From NCBI GenBank assembly GCA_029006195.1, contig JAQXGH010000010.1, positions 1 to 48,780 on the forward strand: 48,780 nt of DNA, read 5' to 3'. The notes beneath the pieces were generated by a model that was not told where the DNA came from, searched no databases, and saw nothing but the letters and a program-made list of their open reading frames with translations. This DNA comes from Bacillota bacterium (lineage in GTDB: Bacteria > Bacillota > Clostridia > Peptostreptococcales > Anaerovoracaceae). The position numbers and the translations under genes were made by a program. Shown here piece after piece: positions 26,308 to 34,543 of the stretch (the first letter of the stretch is position 1; every line of letters starts with the position of its first letter).

Positions 26308-27471
26308 ATGAAATTAGAATTAATTGCAACAGCGACTTTCGGGCTGGAAGCCGTTGTAAGAAGAGAAATTGAAGATCTGGGACTTAAAGTTCTAAAGACA
26401 GAAGACGGCAAGGTTACGTTCGAAGGCGATGAACACACTATCGCCAAAGCAAATCTTTGGCTGAGAACTGCTGACAGAGTCCTCCTCAAGATGGCTGAAT
26501 TTAAGGCTGAAACTTTCGAAGAACTGTTCCAGGGAACTACTAAGCTGGCATGGGAAAGGCTTATTCCTGTAGATGGCAAGTTCACAGTTACATGTTCTAC
26601 TGTAAAGTCAAAGCTTCATAATCCACCGGCTATCCAGAGCATTACTAAGAAGGCTATTGTTGAGCGAATGAAGATGGCTTATGGTTTCGAAAGATTCAAG
26701 GAAACAGGTGCTGAATATACTGTAAAAGCTACACTGCTCAAAGACAGAGTGACTTTAACTGTAGATACCAGCGGATCAGGCCTTCATAAGAGAGGTTATA
26801 GAGTGGCAGAAGTTGATGCTCCTATTAAGGAAACTCTGGCAGCTGCAATGATTGAGCTGAGCTTTTGGCATGAAAATCGTATCCTTATAGACCCTTGCTG
26901 CGGATCAGGCACTATTCCTATTGAAGCTGCAATGATCGGTAGAAATATTGCCCCTGGGCTCAATAGGAAGTTTGCATCAGAGGAATGGCATATTATAGGC
27001 AAGGATGTCTGGAAGGAAGAAAGAAATGCTGCTTTCAAGGCAATAAGACTTGATCAGGAACTCAAAATTTACGCTAGAGATATCAGCACAAGAGCGATTT
27101 CTGCAGCTAAGAGAAATGCGGAAGAAGCAGGTGTTGACGATTGCATAGATTTCGTCAGAGCAGATGTTAAAACGCTTAAGGCTCTTGGCGGCGAGAATGG
27201 TCAGCCTGGAAGACAGGGCATAATTATAACAAATCCGCCTTACGGAGAACGTATTGGTGAAGCGGATGAAATTGAGAAGATATACAAAAGCTTCAAAAAT
27301 TTCTTCGACGATAATCCGGATTGGTCTCTGTTCATGATTACAACTGATAAGGAAGCTGAAAAGAAGGTTATGGGAAGAAAAGCCGATAGAAGAAGAAAAC
27401 TCTATAACGGCAGACTTGAAACAACTTATTATCAGTTCCACGGTAAGAGACCGCCAAAGGCTGCGGAATAG
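26308..27471 (+). CDS. RlmL-like THUMP-domain 23S rRNA methyltransferase
   Basis: Class I methyltransferase of 387 residues. A THUMP RNA-binding domain occupies about 50-160, and the Rossmann domain holds DPCCGSGTIPIEAAMIGRNI and the catalytic TNPPYGERIG. This is the arrangement of the N-terminal half of E. coli RlmKL (m2G2445 of 23S rRNA) and of Bacillus YpsC. Its target is therefore likely guanine N2 in 23S rRNA. The ATG touches the stop of the DNA methyltransferase gene, so the two are co-translated. No clear terminator follows; 40 bases on begins the folate operon promoter. Confidence 0.88.
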   Translation: MKLELIATATFGLEAVVRREIEDLGLKVLKTEDGKVTFEGDEHTIAKANLWLRTADRVLLKMAEFKAETFEELFQGTTKLAWERLIPVDGKFTVTCSTVKSKLHNPPAIQSITKKAIVERMKMAYGFERFKETGAEYTVKATLLKDRVTLTVDTSGSGLHKRGYRVAEVDAPIKETLAAAMIELSFWHENRILIDPCCGSGTIPIEAAMIGRNIAPGLNRKFASEEWHIIGKDVWKEERNAAFKAIRLDQELKIYARDISTRAISAAKRNAEEAGVDDCIDFVRADVKTLKALGGENGQPGRQGIIITNPPYGERIGEADEIEKIYKSFKNFFDDNPDWSLFMITTDKEAEKKVMGRKADRRRKLYNGRLETTYYQFHGKRPPKAAE

Positions 27472-27509
27472 CAGATAAATAAAAATCAGTAGCGTATAAC
27501 TTATACAAG

Positions 27510-27518
27510 TGTTATACT
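27510..27518 (+). promoter_or_regulatory. Extended -10 promoter of the folate operon
   Basis: TGTTATACT: a TGn extension followed by TATACT (27513-27518). No good -35 lies upstream, which is acceptable for an extended -10. Transcripts would enter the riboswitch about 25 bases later. Confidence 0.5.
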
Positions 27519-27548
27519 GAATAAGACATTTTAATATGAAAAGTCAAA

Positions 27549-27641
27549 GTAGGGTTTCATGCGTTTAGTGTCATGCGGATGGGGAGTTGTCGCGTGAACG
27601 AATGACCGGTGGTCGCGATATGTTACCCGCACCCGTTGCAG
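27549..27641 (+). ncRNA. Tetrahydrofolate (THF) riboswitch
   Basis: The leader of folE matches the THF riboswitch class from memory of its consensus: GCGTTTAGTG (27561-27570) corresponds to the conserved 'GCGUUAAGUG', GGATGGGGAGTTGTCG matches the 'GAAUGGGAUGUCGUC' loop, and ACGAA follows it. CATGCG (27572-27577) pairs with CGCGTG (27591-27596), and GACC/GGTC (27604-27607, 27611-27614) forms the next stem. The 3' part (GTTACCCGCACCCG) fits the closing strand. THF binding would favour the terminator at 27653-27707 and so shut off folate synthesis when folate is plentiful. Confidence 0.85.
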
Positions 27642-27652
27642 TAATAGATGTT

Positions 27653-27707
27653 AACATCTCGATTGTAATTAGCTTTTATTTCTCCCATTTATCGAGATGT
27701 TTTTTTT
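27653..27707 (+). terminator. Riboswitch-controlled terminator before folE
   Basis: AACATCTCGAT (27653-27663) pairs perfectly with ATCGAGATGTT (27691-27701), followed by a T run to 27707. Placed between the riboswitch and the folE ribosome binding site (GAGGAG at 27710-27715), it is the expression platform. Confidence 0.9.
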
Positions 27708-27722
27708 ATGAGGAGTTAATTT

Positions 27723-28274
27723 ATGGATGCTGATAAGATCAGAAAAGGCGTTGAATTAATTCTTGAAGGTATCGGTGAAGATAAGGATAGGGAAGGTCTT
27801 TTAGATACACCTGATAGAATAGCTAGAATGTGTGAACAGATTTTTGCTGGACTTGGCAGCGATGCCTCACAGCATTATGCGAAGACCTTTACAGCTGTAA
27901 ACAATAACCTGGTTCTGGAGAAGGATATCCAGTTCTATTCAGTATGTGAACATCATCTTCTGCCGTTCTTTGGGAAGGTTCATGTGGCCTACATTCCTAA
28001 CGGCAAGGTTGCTGGACTCAGCAAGCTGGCAAGAACTGTAGAAACTTTCGCCAGAAGACCACAGATCCAGGAGAATATGACATCACAGATAGCTGATGCC
28101 ATTATGACAAATCTTGAGCCTAAGGGAGTTATGGTAATTATAGAAGCTGAGCACATGTGCATGTCAATGCGCGGCGTTCAGAAACCTGGAACAAAAACTA
28201 CTACCATTATTACAAGAGGAGTGTTTGATGCTGACTACACACTCCAACAGACAGTTCTACAGTCAATAAGGTAA
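27723..28274 (+). CDS. folE: GTP cyclohydrolase I
   Basis: First enzyme of folate synthesis, converting GTP to dihydroneopterin triphosphate; 183 residues. The zinc ligands and catalytic residues are visible in [20 protein letters not shown] and [16 protein letters not shown], and the end reads [10 protein letters not shown] as usual. It leads an operon folE - HD hydrolase - folP - folBK, with 5, 12 and 1 bases between genes, under a THF riboswitch. Confidence 0.98.
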   Translation: MDADKIRKGVELILEGIGEDKDREGLLDTPDRIARMCEQIFAGLGSDASQHYAKTFTAVNNNLVLEKDIQFYSVCEHHLLPFFGKVHVAYIPNGKVAGLSKLARTVETFARRPQIQENMTSQIADAIMTNLEPKGVMVIIEAEHMCMSMRGVQKPGTKTTTIITRGVFDADYTLQQTVLQSIR

Positions 28275-28279
28275 AGTAA

Positions 28280-28774
28280 ATGAGAAGAATAGAAGAAATT
28301 CGTAAACATCCTGTTTTCGCAGAGCAGATGAGAGAGATTGCAAATGATGAGCGTGACCGTATTTTCTGCGGTCACGATATGGATCATCTCCTGGCTGTAG
28401 CGAGAATAGGATATATTTTATCTAGGGAAGAATTTACTGGCCCGGCAAACCAGATCCCTAAAGAAATGATATATGCAGCAGCACTGCTCCATGATATAGG
28501 AAGACATATGCAGTATTCAGAAGGGCTGCCGCATAATGAAGCTGGGGCGGAGCTTGCAGAGGGAATCTTAAGGGACACAGGATTTTCGGAAGAAGAGATA
28601 AGAGAGATAGTTTCGGCAATAAGGAGCCATAGGAAGATGCAGGACGCTTCAGATGCAGGATTTGCTGAAATTATATATCTGGCAGATAAGAAATCGAGAG
28701 CATGTTACATGTGTGCGGCAAGAAATGAATGCAACTGGCCAGAGGAAAAGATGAATTTAACTCTTATATATTAA
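28280..28774 (+). CDS. HD-domain hydrolase of the folate operon
   Basis: Metal-dependent phosphohydrolase of 164 residues. The HD motif is H32 (CGHDMDH), H71-D72 (LLHDIGRH) and D136 (IYLADKKSR). The C terminus has three cysteines (C142, C145, C151) before NWPEEKMN, a feature I recall in clostridial relatives. It lies between folE and folP. The pathway needs a phosphatase that turns dihydroneopterin triphosphate into dihydroneopterin, and no Nudix-type FolQ is in the operon. I infer that this protein is a candidate for that step; the fold call is firm, the role is not proven. Confidence 0.8.
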   Translation: MRRIEEIRKHPVFAEQMREIANDERDRIFCGHDMDHLLAVARIGYILSREEFTGPANQIPKEMIYAAALLHDIGRHMQYSEGLPHNEAGAELAEGILRDTGFSEEEIREIVSAIRSHRKMQDASDAGFAEIIYLADKKSRACYMCAARNECNWPEEKMNLTLIY

Positions 28775-28786
28775 CGGAGAAAAAGG

Positions 28787-29593
28787 ATGATTATAGGAAA
28801 TAAAGATTTTGATCTTAAAAATAAAGCTTATATTATGGGCATACTTAATGTAACGCCTGATTCATTTTCGGACGGCGGCCTTTGGAATTCACAGGATGCA
28901 GCAATGAAGCATGTGGAGCAGATGATAAAAGAAGGCGCTGACATAATTGACGTTGGCGGAGAATCCACAAGACCTGGCTATACACTCATAAGCGATGATG
29001 AGGAAATCAGCAGAGTGGCTCCGGTTATCGAAGCTATTAAGAATAATTTTGACATACCGGTTTCCATCGATACTTATAAAGGCGGCGTTGCAGAGGCTGC
29101 GATCAAGGCTGGCGCAGATATGGTTAACGATATCTGGGGATTTAAGTATGATGACATAATAGCAGGTGTGACTGCCAAGTATGATGTAGCATGCTGCCTT
29201 ATGCACAATAAGAAAGAGCCGCACTATAATTCGTTTATGGATGACGTGCTGGCTGACTTAAATGAATCTGTTGATATCGCTCTTAAGGCAGGTGTTAAAG
29301 CAGAAAAGATCGTTTTGGATCCGGGTGTGGGTTTTGCGAAAGACCTGGAACAGAACCTGATAATCACAAACCATGTGGATGAACTTCTGAAACTGGGATA
29401 CCCGGTGCTGCTTGGAACATCCAGAAAATCCATGATAGGCAAGACACTGGATCTGCCTTCGGATCAAAGGGTTGAAGGGACTGTGGCTACAACCGTTATC
29501 GGCGCAATGAAGGGTTGCTCGATATTCAGAGTGCATGACGTTTTGGCAAATCGCAGAGCGCTGGATATGACTATGGCAATTAGAGGAAAATAA
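28787..29593 (+). CDS. folP: Dihydropteroate synthase
   Basis: Condenses hydroxymethyl-dihydropterin pyrophosphate with p-aminobenzoate; 268 residues. The pterin-binding signatures are MGILNVTPDSFSDGG (17-31) and GADIIDVGGESTRPG, with KIVLDPGVGFAKDLEQN and LLGTSRKSMIG further on. It is the sulfonamide target. TIM-barrel length is normal. It follows the HD gene by 12 bases and precedes folBK by one base. Confidence 0.98.
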   Translation: MIIGNKDFDLKNKAYIMGILNVTPDSFSDGGLWNSQDAAMKHVEQMIKEGADIIDVGGESTRPGYTLISDDEEISRVAPVIEAIKNNFDIPVSIDTYKGGVAEAAIKAGADMVNDIWGFKYDDIIAGVTAKYDVACCLMHNKKEPHYNSFMDDVLADLNESVDIALKAGVKAEKIVLDPGVGFAKDLEQNLIITNHVDELLKLGYPVLLGTSRKSMIGKTLDLPSDQRVEGTVATTVIGAMKGCSIFRVHDVLANRRALDMTMAIRGK

Positions 29594-29594
29594 A

Positions 29595-30407
29595 ATGGAT
29601 AAAATCAATATCAAGGGACTCATTTGCTTCGGAAACCACGGAGTATTAAAAGAAGAACAGGTGCTTGGGCAGAAGTTCGTAATAAATGCGACTCTTTATC
29701 TGGATACACAGGCTGCAGCAATGAGCGGTAATCTGGAAAAGACAGTTAATTACGCTGAAATATGTCAGAGAGTCAAGAGCTTTGTTGAAGGGAATACTTT
29801 CGAATTGATCGAGACGCTGGCAGAAAAAATCGCTAGAGATCTTCTTAGAACTTATACTATATTAAAGAAAGTTGATATCGAAGTGCAAAAGCCATGGGCG
29901 CCAATAGGTCTGCCGCTTGATACAGTAAGTGTGGAAATTACAAGGGAAAGACATACTGTTTACATCGCGCTGGGTTCAAATATGGGCGATAAGAAGGCAT
30001 ACCTTGATTCAGCGGTTGCTAAACTAAATGCGTTGGAGGACTTTAAGGTTATAACTGTATCAGATTACATTGAGACTGAGCCTTACGGAGGCGTGAAACA
30101 GGATAATTTCCTTAATGGTGTTTTGGAAGGCGAAACTTTGATGTCGCCTATGGAGCTTTTGGACGCGCTTCATGAAATCGAAAGTCTCGAAGGAAGAACC
30201 AGGACTATTCACTGGGGTCCAAGGACTCTGGATCTTGACATCATATTCTATGACGATATGGCAATTGATTCAAAGGATCTGACTGTGCCACATAAGGAGA
30301 TGCACCTTAGAGATTTCGTGCTTACCCCAATGAATCAGATCGCACCGTGGTTTAGACATCCTGTTCTTAACAAAACTGTAGAAAATCTGCTGGATGAACT
30401 GAAGTAG
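29595..30407 (+). CDS. folK: FolB-FolK fusion (dihydroneopterin aldolase / pyrophosphokinase)
   Basis: Bifunctional folate enzyme of 270 residues. Residues 1-118 are dihydroneopterin aldolase (IKGLICFGNHGVLKEEQ, TVNYAEICQRVKSF, TFELIETLAEKIA, VQKPWAPIG). From about 121 begins hydroxymethyl-dihydropterin pyrophosphokinase (YIALGSNMGDKKAYLDSAV, ETEPYGGVKQDNFLNGV, GPRTLDLDIIFYDD, VPHKEMHLRDFVLTP). Fusion joins consecutive steps and is seen in many Firmicutes. The ATG is one base after the folP stop. It ends the operon; folA and folC are not here. Confidence 0.96.
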   Translation: MDKINIKGLICFGNHGVLKEEQVLGQKFVINATLYLDTQAAAMSGNLEKTVNYAEICQRVKSFVEGNTFELIETLAEKIARDLLRTYTILKKVDIEVQKPWAPIGLPLDTVSVEITRERHTVYIALGSNMGDKKAYLDSAVAKLNALEDFKVITVSDYIETEPYGGVKQDNFLNGVLEGETLMSPMELLDALHEIESLEGRTRTIHWGPRTLDLDIIFYDDMAIDSKDLTVPHKEMHLRDFVLTPMNQIAPWFRHPVLNKTVENLLDELK

Positions 30408-30445
30408 CTGTGTTATAGTATTGGGTATGCATAATTAGTATATAT

Positions 30446-30461
30446 TTTGTATAAATACAAA
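30446..30461. promoter_or_regulatory. Palindromic ArgR-like operator upstream of argF
   Basis: TTTGTAT-AA-ATACAAA, a perfect inverted repeat with 7-base arms, 30 bases upstream of argF. Its size, AT richness and place suit an arginine repressor site, though the match to the ARG box consensus is partial. Confidence 0.5.
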
Positions 30462-30490
30462 TTCAAATAAATTATCAAGGAGAATTATCA

Positions 30491-31489
30491 ATGGCTGTAA
30501 ATTTAAGAGGAAGAAGTTTCTTAACTTTAATGGATTTTTCACCGGAAGAAATCAGATACTTACTCGACCTGGCGCATGATCTTAAGGCTAAGAAGCGTGC
30601 TGGAATTATTGGAGAAACAATGAAGGGCAAGAACGTTTGCCTTATGTTTGAGAAGACATCAACAAGAACAAGATGTTCATTTGATGTTGGTGCTAGAGAA
30701 GAAGGTGCTAACGTTGTTTTCCTGGATAGCAAGAGCTCACAGGTAGGCAAGAAGGAATCTATTGAGGATTCAGCCAAGGTACTTGGAAGATTCTTTGATG
30801 GTATTGAATATAGAGGATTTGACCAGAAGGTAGTAGAAGATCTGGCTAAATATTCAGGAGTGCCTGTATGGAACGGCCTTACTGATATAGATCACCCTAC
30901 ACAGATTCTGGCAGATATGTTAACAATGGAAGAACACATTGCTAAGCCTCTTAAGAAGTGCAAAGTTGTATTCGTAGGCGATGTTAGAAATAATATGGCA
31001 TATGCATGGATGTACGGATGTGCTAAAATGGGTATGAAGTTTGTGGCGTATGGACCACAGGAGCTTGTTGATCAGGTTGATAGTGACGTGCTGGCTAGAG
31101 TTGATGAAGTAGCTAAGGTTACTGGTGCAGTGATCGAAGTAAGTTCAAAACTTGAGTCAATTAAGGATGCTGACGTTATCTATACTGATATCTGGGCGTC
31201 AATGGGCGAAGAAGATCAGATTCCTGAGAGAGTTAAGCTGCTTACACCATTCAGAGTTGACAGAGCTATGCTTGAAGCTACAGGTAATGATGATGTTATT
31301 TTCATGCACTGCCTGCCTTCATTCCATGACTTTGAAACAAAGATGGCTAAGGAACAGATGGAACTGGGATATGATATCCGTGAAGTTACTGATGAAGTTT
31401 TCAGAAGTCGCAATTCAGTTGTATTTGATGAAGCAGAGAACAGACTCCATACTATCAAGGCGGTAATGGTTGCAACTATAGGCATCTAA
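30491..31489 (+). CDS. argF: Ornithine carbamoyltransferase
   Basis: Makes citrulline from ornithine and carbamoyl phosphate; 332 residues. The carbamoyl phosphate-binding STRTR is at 57-61 (FEKTSTRTRCSFDV), followed by DIDHPTQILADMLT and MHCLPSFHD with the ornithine-binding Cys. Upstream of argG and argH, with palindromes in both promoters, it fits arginine synthesis. The same fold serves catabolism (ArcB), and since no arcA or arcC is present I favour argF. The ribosome binding site AAGGAGAA is at 30478-30485. A 51-residue membrane protein gene follows 20 bases later. Confidence 0.93.
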   Translation: MAVNLRGRSFLTLMDFSPEEIRYLLDLAHDLKAKKRAGIIGETMKGKNVCLMFEKTSTRTRCSFDVGAREEGANVVFLDSKSSQVGKKESIEDSAKVLGRFFDGIEYRGFDQKVVEDLAKYSGVPVWNGLTDIDHPTQILADMLTMEEHIAKPLKKCKVVFVGDVRNNMAYAWMYGCAKMGMKFVAYGPQELVDQVDSDVLARVDEVAKVTGAVIEVSSKLESIKDADVIYTDIWASMGEEDQIPERVKLLTPFRVDRAMLEATGNDDVIFMHCLPSFHDFETKMAKEQMELGYDIREVTDEVFRSRNSVVFDEAENRLHTIKAVMVATIGI

Positions 31490-31509
31490 CTTATGTAAGG
31501 AGAGAACTT

Positions 31510-31665
31510 ATGTATTTCAAAAAGTTGATTGAGTTTTACTCAAATTATGAAATATCAACAACTGGTATGCTGTATATCGCATTAGCTATTGCAGCAGTTT
31601 GTCTGGCAATTGGATTTAAGATATACGCAATTGTAAAGGATAAGAAAGAAAAACAGCAGAAATAG
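31510..31665 (+). CDS. Small single-span membrane protein
   Basis: A 51-residue protein starting MYFKKLIEFYSNYE, with one hydrophobic segment (about 19-40, GMLYIALAIAAVCLAIGF) and a charged, lysine-rich end (KDKKEKQQK). It is too short for usual ORF cut-offs, but has a good ribosome binding site (AAGGAGAG, 31497-31504) at normal spacing, lies 20 bases after argF in the same direction, and is followed by a terminator. I know no family for it. Its position suggests co-expression with argF; a modulator of a transporter or of another membrane protein is possible but only a guess. Confidence 0.65.
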   Translation: MYFKKLIEFYSNYEISTTGMLYIALAIAAVCLAIGFKIYAIVKDKKEKQQK

Positions 31666-31674
31666 GTTGATTTG

Positions 31675-31703
31675 GCCAGCGGCATCAAGCTGCTGGCTAT
31701 TTT
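31675..31703 (+). terminator. Terminator after argF and the small membrane protein
   Basis: GCCAGCGGC (31675-31683) pairs with GCTGCTGGC (31689-31697) with one G-U pair and a 5-base loop, followed by TATTTTTTA. It makes argF plus the small gene a unit of their own. Confidence 0.85.
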
Positions 31704-31722
31704 TTATGAATTATGTATAAAA

Positions 31723-31784
31723 TATGAATAAAAAACGAGAAATCTTTAAAAAAGTGTTGATTTTTATTCATAATTTCGTATAAT
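31723..31784 (+). promoter_or_regulatory. argG promoter with two inverted ARG-box-like sites
   Basis: TATGAATAAAAA (31723-31734) and its exact inverse TTTTTATTCATA (31761-31772) flank the promoter; both resemble the ArgR/AhrC half-site (TGAATAAAAAT). The promoter reads TTGATT (31757-31762), 16 bases, TATAAT (31779-31784), so the second site fills the spacer and would block RNA polymerase when bound. A third, looser copy (TTTTTATGAATTATG) lies at 31701-31715. Repression by arginine through ArgR is the natural reading. Confidence 0.7.
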
Positions 31785-31863
31785 AATACAAGCTGGGAGG
31801 AGATAACCGATAAATAAACTAGATATAATAATATGTATTTTTACATAAATTAGGAGGAGAAAA

Positions 31864-33135
31864 ATGGCTAAAGAAAAAGTTGTACTCGCATACTCGGGTG
31901 GATTAGACACATCAGTTATCATGGCATGGCTGAAGGAAAAATATGATTATGATGTAATCGCAGTTTGCTGTGATGCGGGTCAGGGAGAAGATTTCGAAGC
32001 AATCGAAAAGAAGGCTATCGCTACAGGTGCAAGCAAGGCTTACACAGTTGACTTAAGAGAAGAGTTCATCACTGACTTTATCTGGCCTACACTTAAGGCT
32101 GGCGCAACATATGAACAGTACCTGCTGGGTACTTCAATGGCTAGACCGCTTATGGCTCAGAAGCTGGTAGAAATCGCTCAGAGGGAAGGCGCATTCTACA
32201 TCGCACACGGATGTACTGGTAAGGGTAATGACCAGGTTCGTTTCGAAACAGCTATCAAGGCTCTGGATCCAGCTATTAAAATCATCGCTCCATGGAGATC
32301 ATCAGATTGGGATTTCCAGTCAAGAGAAGAAATGATCGAATATGCTGAAGCACATAACATTCCAATTGCTCAGACAAAGGCTAAGATCTATTCAAGAGAT
32401 GAAAACATTTGGCACATCTCACATGAAGGCGGCGAACTTGAAAATCCATGGAACCAGCACCTGGATACAATCCACGTACTGAGCGTTCCTATCGAAGCTG
32501 CTCCAGATGAACCTACTTTTGTTGACATCGATTTCGAAAACGGCGTTCCTGTTGCTTTAGACGGCGTAAAGATGGGACCTATCGAACTGTTAACTAAGCT
32601 GAACGAACTGGGAAGCAAGAACGGTGTTGGTACTATTGATATTATCGAAAACAGACTGGTTGGCATGAAGTCACGTGGTGTATACGAAACACCAGGAGGA
32701 ACAATCCTCTTCGCGGCACACGAAGGACTTGAACAGCTGGTACTCGACAGAGATACAACTCACTACAAGAAGATCGTTGGACATGAATTCGCAGAACTTC
32801 TTTACAATGGCCTTTGGTTCACACCATTAAGAAAGGCTATCAGCGCATTTGTTGATGAAACACAGAAGGTAGTAACTGGTACAGTTAAGATGAAGCTCTA
32901 CAAGGGTAATGCTATTCCTGTAGCTAAGAAGTCAATCTACTCACTGTACAATGAAGAATTCGCTACATTCAGTAAGGACGAAGTATATGACCAGCATGAT
33001 GCAGAAGGATTCATCAACCTTTGGTCATTACCACTCAAGATTCGTGCTATTCAGAAGCAGGCTAGGGAAGGAGGCGCTGTAGAACATGAAACTCTGGAAA
33101 GGAAGGTTCTCAAAGGAGGCGACTTCGTCGGCTAA
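31864..33135 (+). CDS. argG: Argininosuccinate synthase
   Basis: ATP-dependent ligase that joins citrulline and aspartate; 423 residues. The ATP-binding loop [15 protein letters not shown] is at 9-23; [14 protein letters not shown] and [16 protein letters not shown] follow. The family usually stops soon after the LPLKIRA block; here about 20 further residues (QKQAREGG...KGGDFVG) run 50 bases into argH. Those bases carry the argH ribosome binding site, so the extension may be only a by-product of the overlap. The ribosome binding site AGGAGGAG is at 31851-31858. Confidence 0.97.
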   Translation: MAKEKVVLAYSGGLDTSVIMAWLKEKYDYDVIAVCCDAGQGEDFEAIEKKAIATGASKAYTVDLREEFITDFIWPTLKAGATYEQYLLGTSMARPLMAQKLVEIAQREGAFYIAHGCTGKGNDQVRFETAIKALDPAIKIIAPWRSSDWDFQSREEMIEYAEAHNIPIAQTKAKIYSRDENIWHISHEGGELENPWNQHLDTIHVLSVPIEAAPDEPTFVDIDFENGVPVALDGVKMGPIELLTKLNELGSKNGVGTIDIIENRLVGMKSRGVYETPGGTILFAAHEGLEQLVLDRDTTHYKKIVGHEFAELLYNGLWFTPLRKAISAFVDETQKVVTGTVKMKLYKGNAIPVAKKSIYSLYNEEFATFSKDEVYDQHDAEGFINLWSLPLKIRAIQKQAREGGAVEHETLERKVLKGGDFVG

Positions 33136-34449
33136 TGAATTCAATGCCTCAATAGGATTTGATCAGAGATTTTATAAAGAAGATATAACTGGTAGTATTG
33201 CTCATGCCAAGATGCTTGGAAAGCAGGGTATCATTACAATGGAAGAGTCTGAACTTATTATCAAGACTCTTAAGGAAATTCTAGCTGATATCGAAGCAGG
33301 TAAGGTTGAGTTTACTATCGAAGGTGAAGATATTCATATGAATATCGAAACTGTTCTTACAGAAAGAATTGGACAGGTTGGTAAGAAGCTGCATACAGCA
33401 AGGAGCCGTAATGACCAGTGTAACGTGGATTTCAGACTTTACCTGAAGAAGGAAACTGCTGAAGTTGATGCACTGCTTAAGGAACTTCTTGATGCACTTA
33501 AGAAGCTTGCTGAAGAACATCAGGAAACAGTTATGCCTGGTTACACTCATCTTCAGAGAGCGCAACCTGTAACACTGGCGTACCATCTTCTGGCTTATTA
33601 TCAGATGTTCTCTAGAGATAGAGAGCGTTTCGCAGACTGCCTGAAGAGAATTGACAGACTTTCACTTGGCAGTGGAGCTCTGGCTGGTACAACATACAAT
33701 ACAGACAGACAGTTCCTGGCGAAGGAACTGGGATTCGCGAGCGTACTTCCTAATGGAATGGATGCTGTTGCTGATAGAGATTTTGCGATCGAATTCATCA
33801 ATTGCTGCTCTATTACAATGATGCATCTTTCAAGATTCTGCGAAGAGCTGATTAACTGGTCTTCTGTAGAATTCAATTTCATTGAGATGGATGATGCTTA
33901 TTCAACAGGCAGCAGTATTATGCCTCAGAAGAAGAATCCGGATATGGCTGAGCTTATCCGTGGTAAATCTGGACGTGTTTATGGTGATCTTATTTCACTG
34001 ATGACAACATGTAAGGGACTGCCACTGGCTACCATAAGGATCTGCATGAAGATAAGGAACCTGTATTCGACGCAGTTGATACAGTTAAGGCATCTTTAGG
34101 CATTTTTACAGAGATGATTCTCACAATGACAGTTAAGAAGGATAGTATGGCACGTGCAGCTAAGTTTGGCTACATGAACGCTACTGATGCAGCTGACTAT
34201 CTGGTTGCTAAGGGTATTCCTTTCAGAGATTGTCATGAAATTATAGGTAAAATGGTATTCTATGCAATTCAGAAGGGCGTAGCACTGGACGATTTGACTA
34301 TGGAAGAATTCAAGTCATTCTCAGAATTATTCGATGAGGATATTTATGAAGCCATTTCTATCGTAAACTGCATTAAGGCTAAGAAATCAGAAGGTTCAAC
34401 ATCTTTTGAAAGCGTTAAGAAGCAGTTAGAAAGTTTAGCCAGTGAGTAA
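33086..34449 (+). pseudogene. argH: Argininosuccinate lyase, frameshifted near 34030
   Basis: Last enzyme of arginine synthesis, releasing fumarate. The first frame (33086-34030) encodes 315 normal residues: [34 protein letters not shown], and the catalytic loop GSSIMPQKKNPD. After KGLPLA it would run into an alien tail and stop at 34099. In the next frame, from 34033, HKDLHEDKEPVFDAVD continues the enzyme through GYMNATDAADYLVAKGIPFR to the stop at 34449. One added base (reading 'GCT TAC CAT' for 'GCT ACC AT') restores an enzyme of about 454 residues, the family's normal length. Everything else is clean, so this is a recent mutation or a sequencing/assembly error. As given, the product lacks its last third. 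Confidence 0.9.
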
Positions 34450-34471
34450 ATTACTCACTCTCCAAATTAGT

Positions 34472-34502
34472 GGCAGGGTCTTATAGCCCTGTCGCTTTTT
34501 TT
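34472..34502 (+). terminator. Terminator after argH
   Basis: GGCAGGG (34472-34478) pairs with CCCTGTC (34487-34493, one G-U) and is followed by GC and seven T. A separate perfect 8-bp palindrome (GTGAGTAA-A-TTACTCAC, 34442-34458) covers the argH stop codon. Confidence 0.8.
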
Positions 34503-34543
34503 AGTGTAGAATATAGAGGATGTAAACTTTAAGGAGGATAGAA

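Noticed and set aside
30491-31489. Catabolic ornithine carbamoyltransferase (arginine deiminase pathway)
   Set aside because: No arcA or arcC nearby, while argG and argH follow; the biosynthetic role fits better, though sequence alone does not exclude it.
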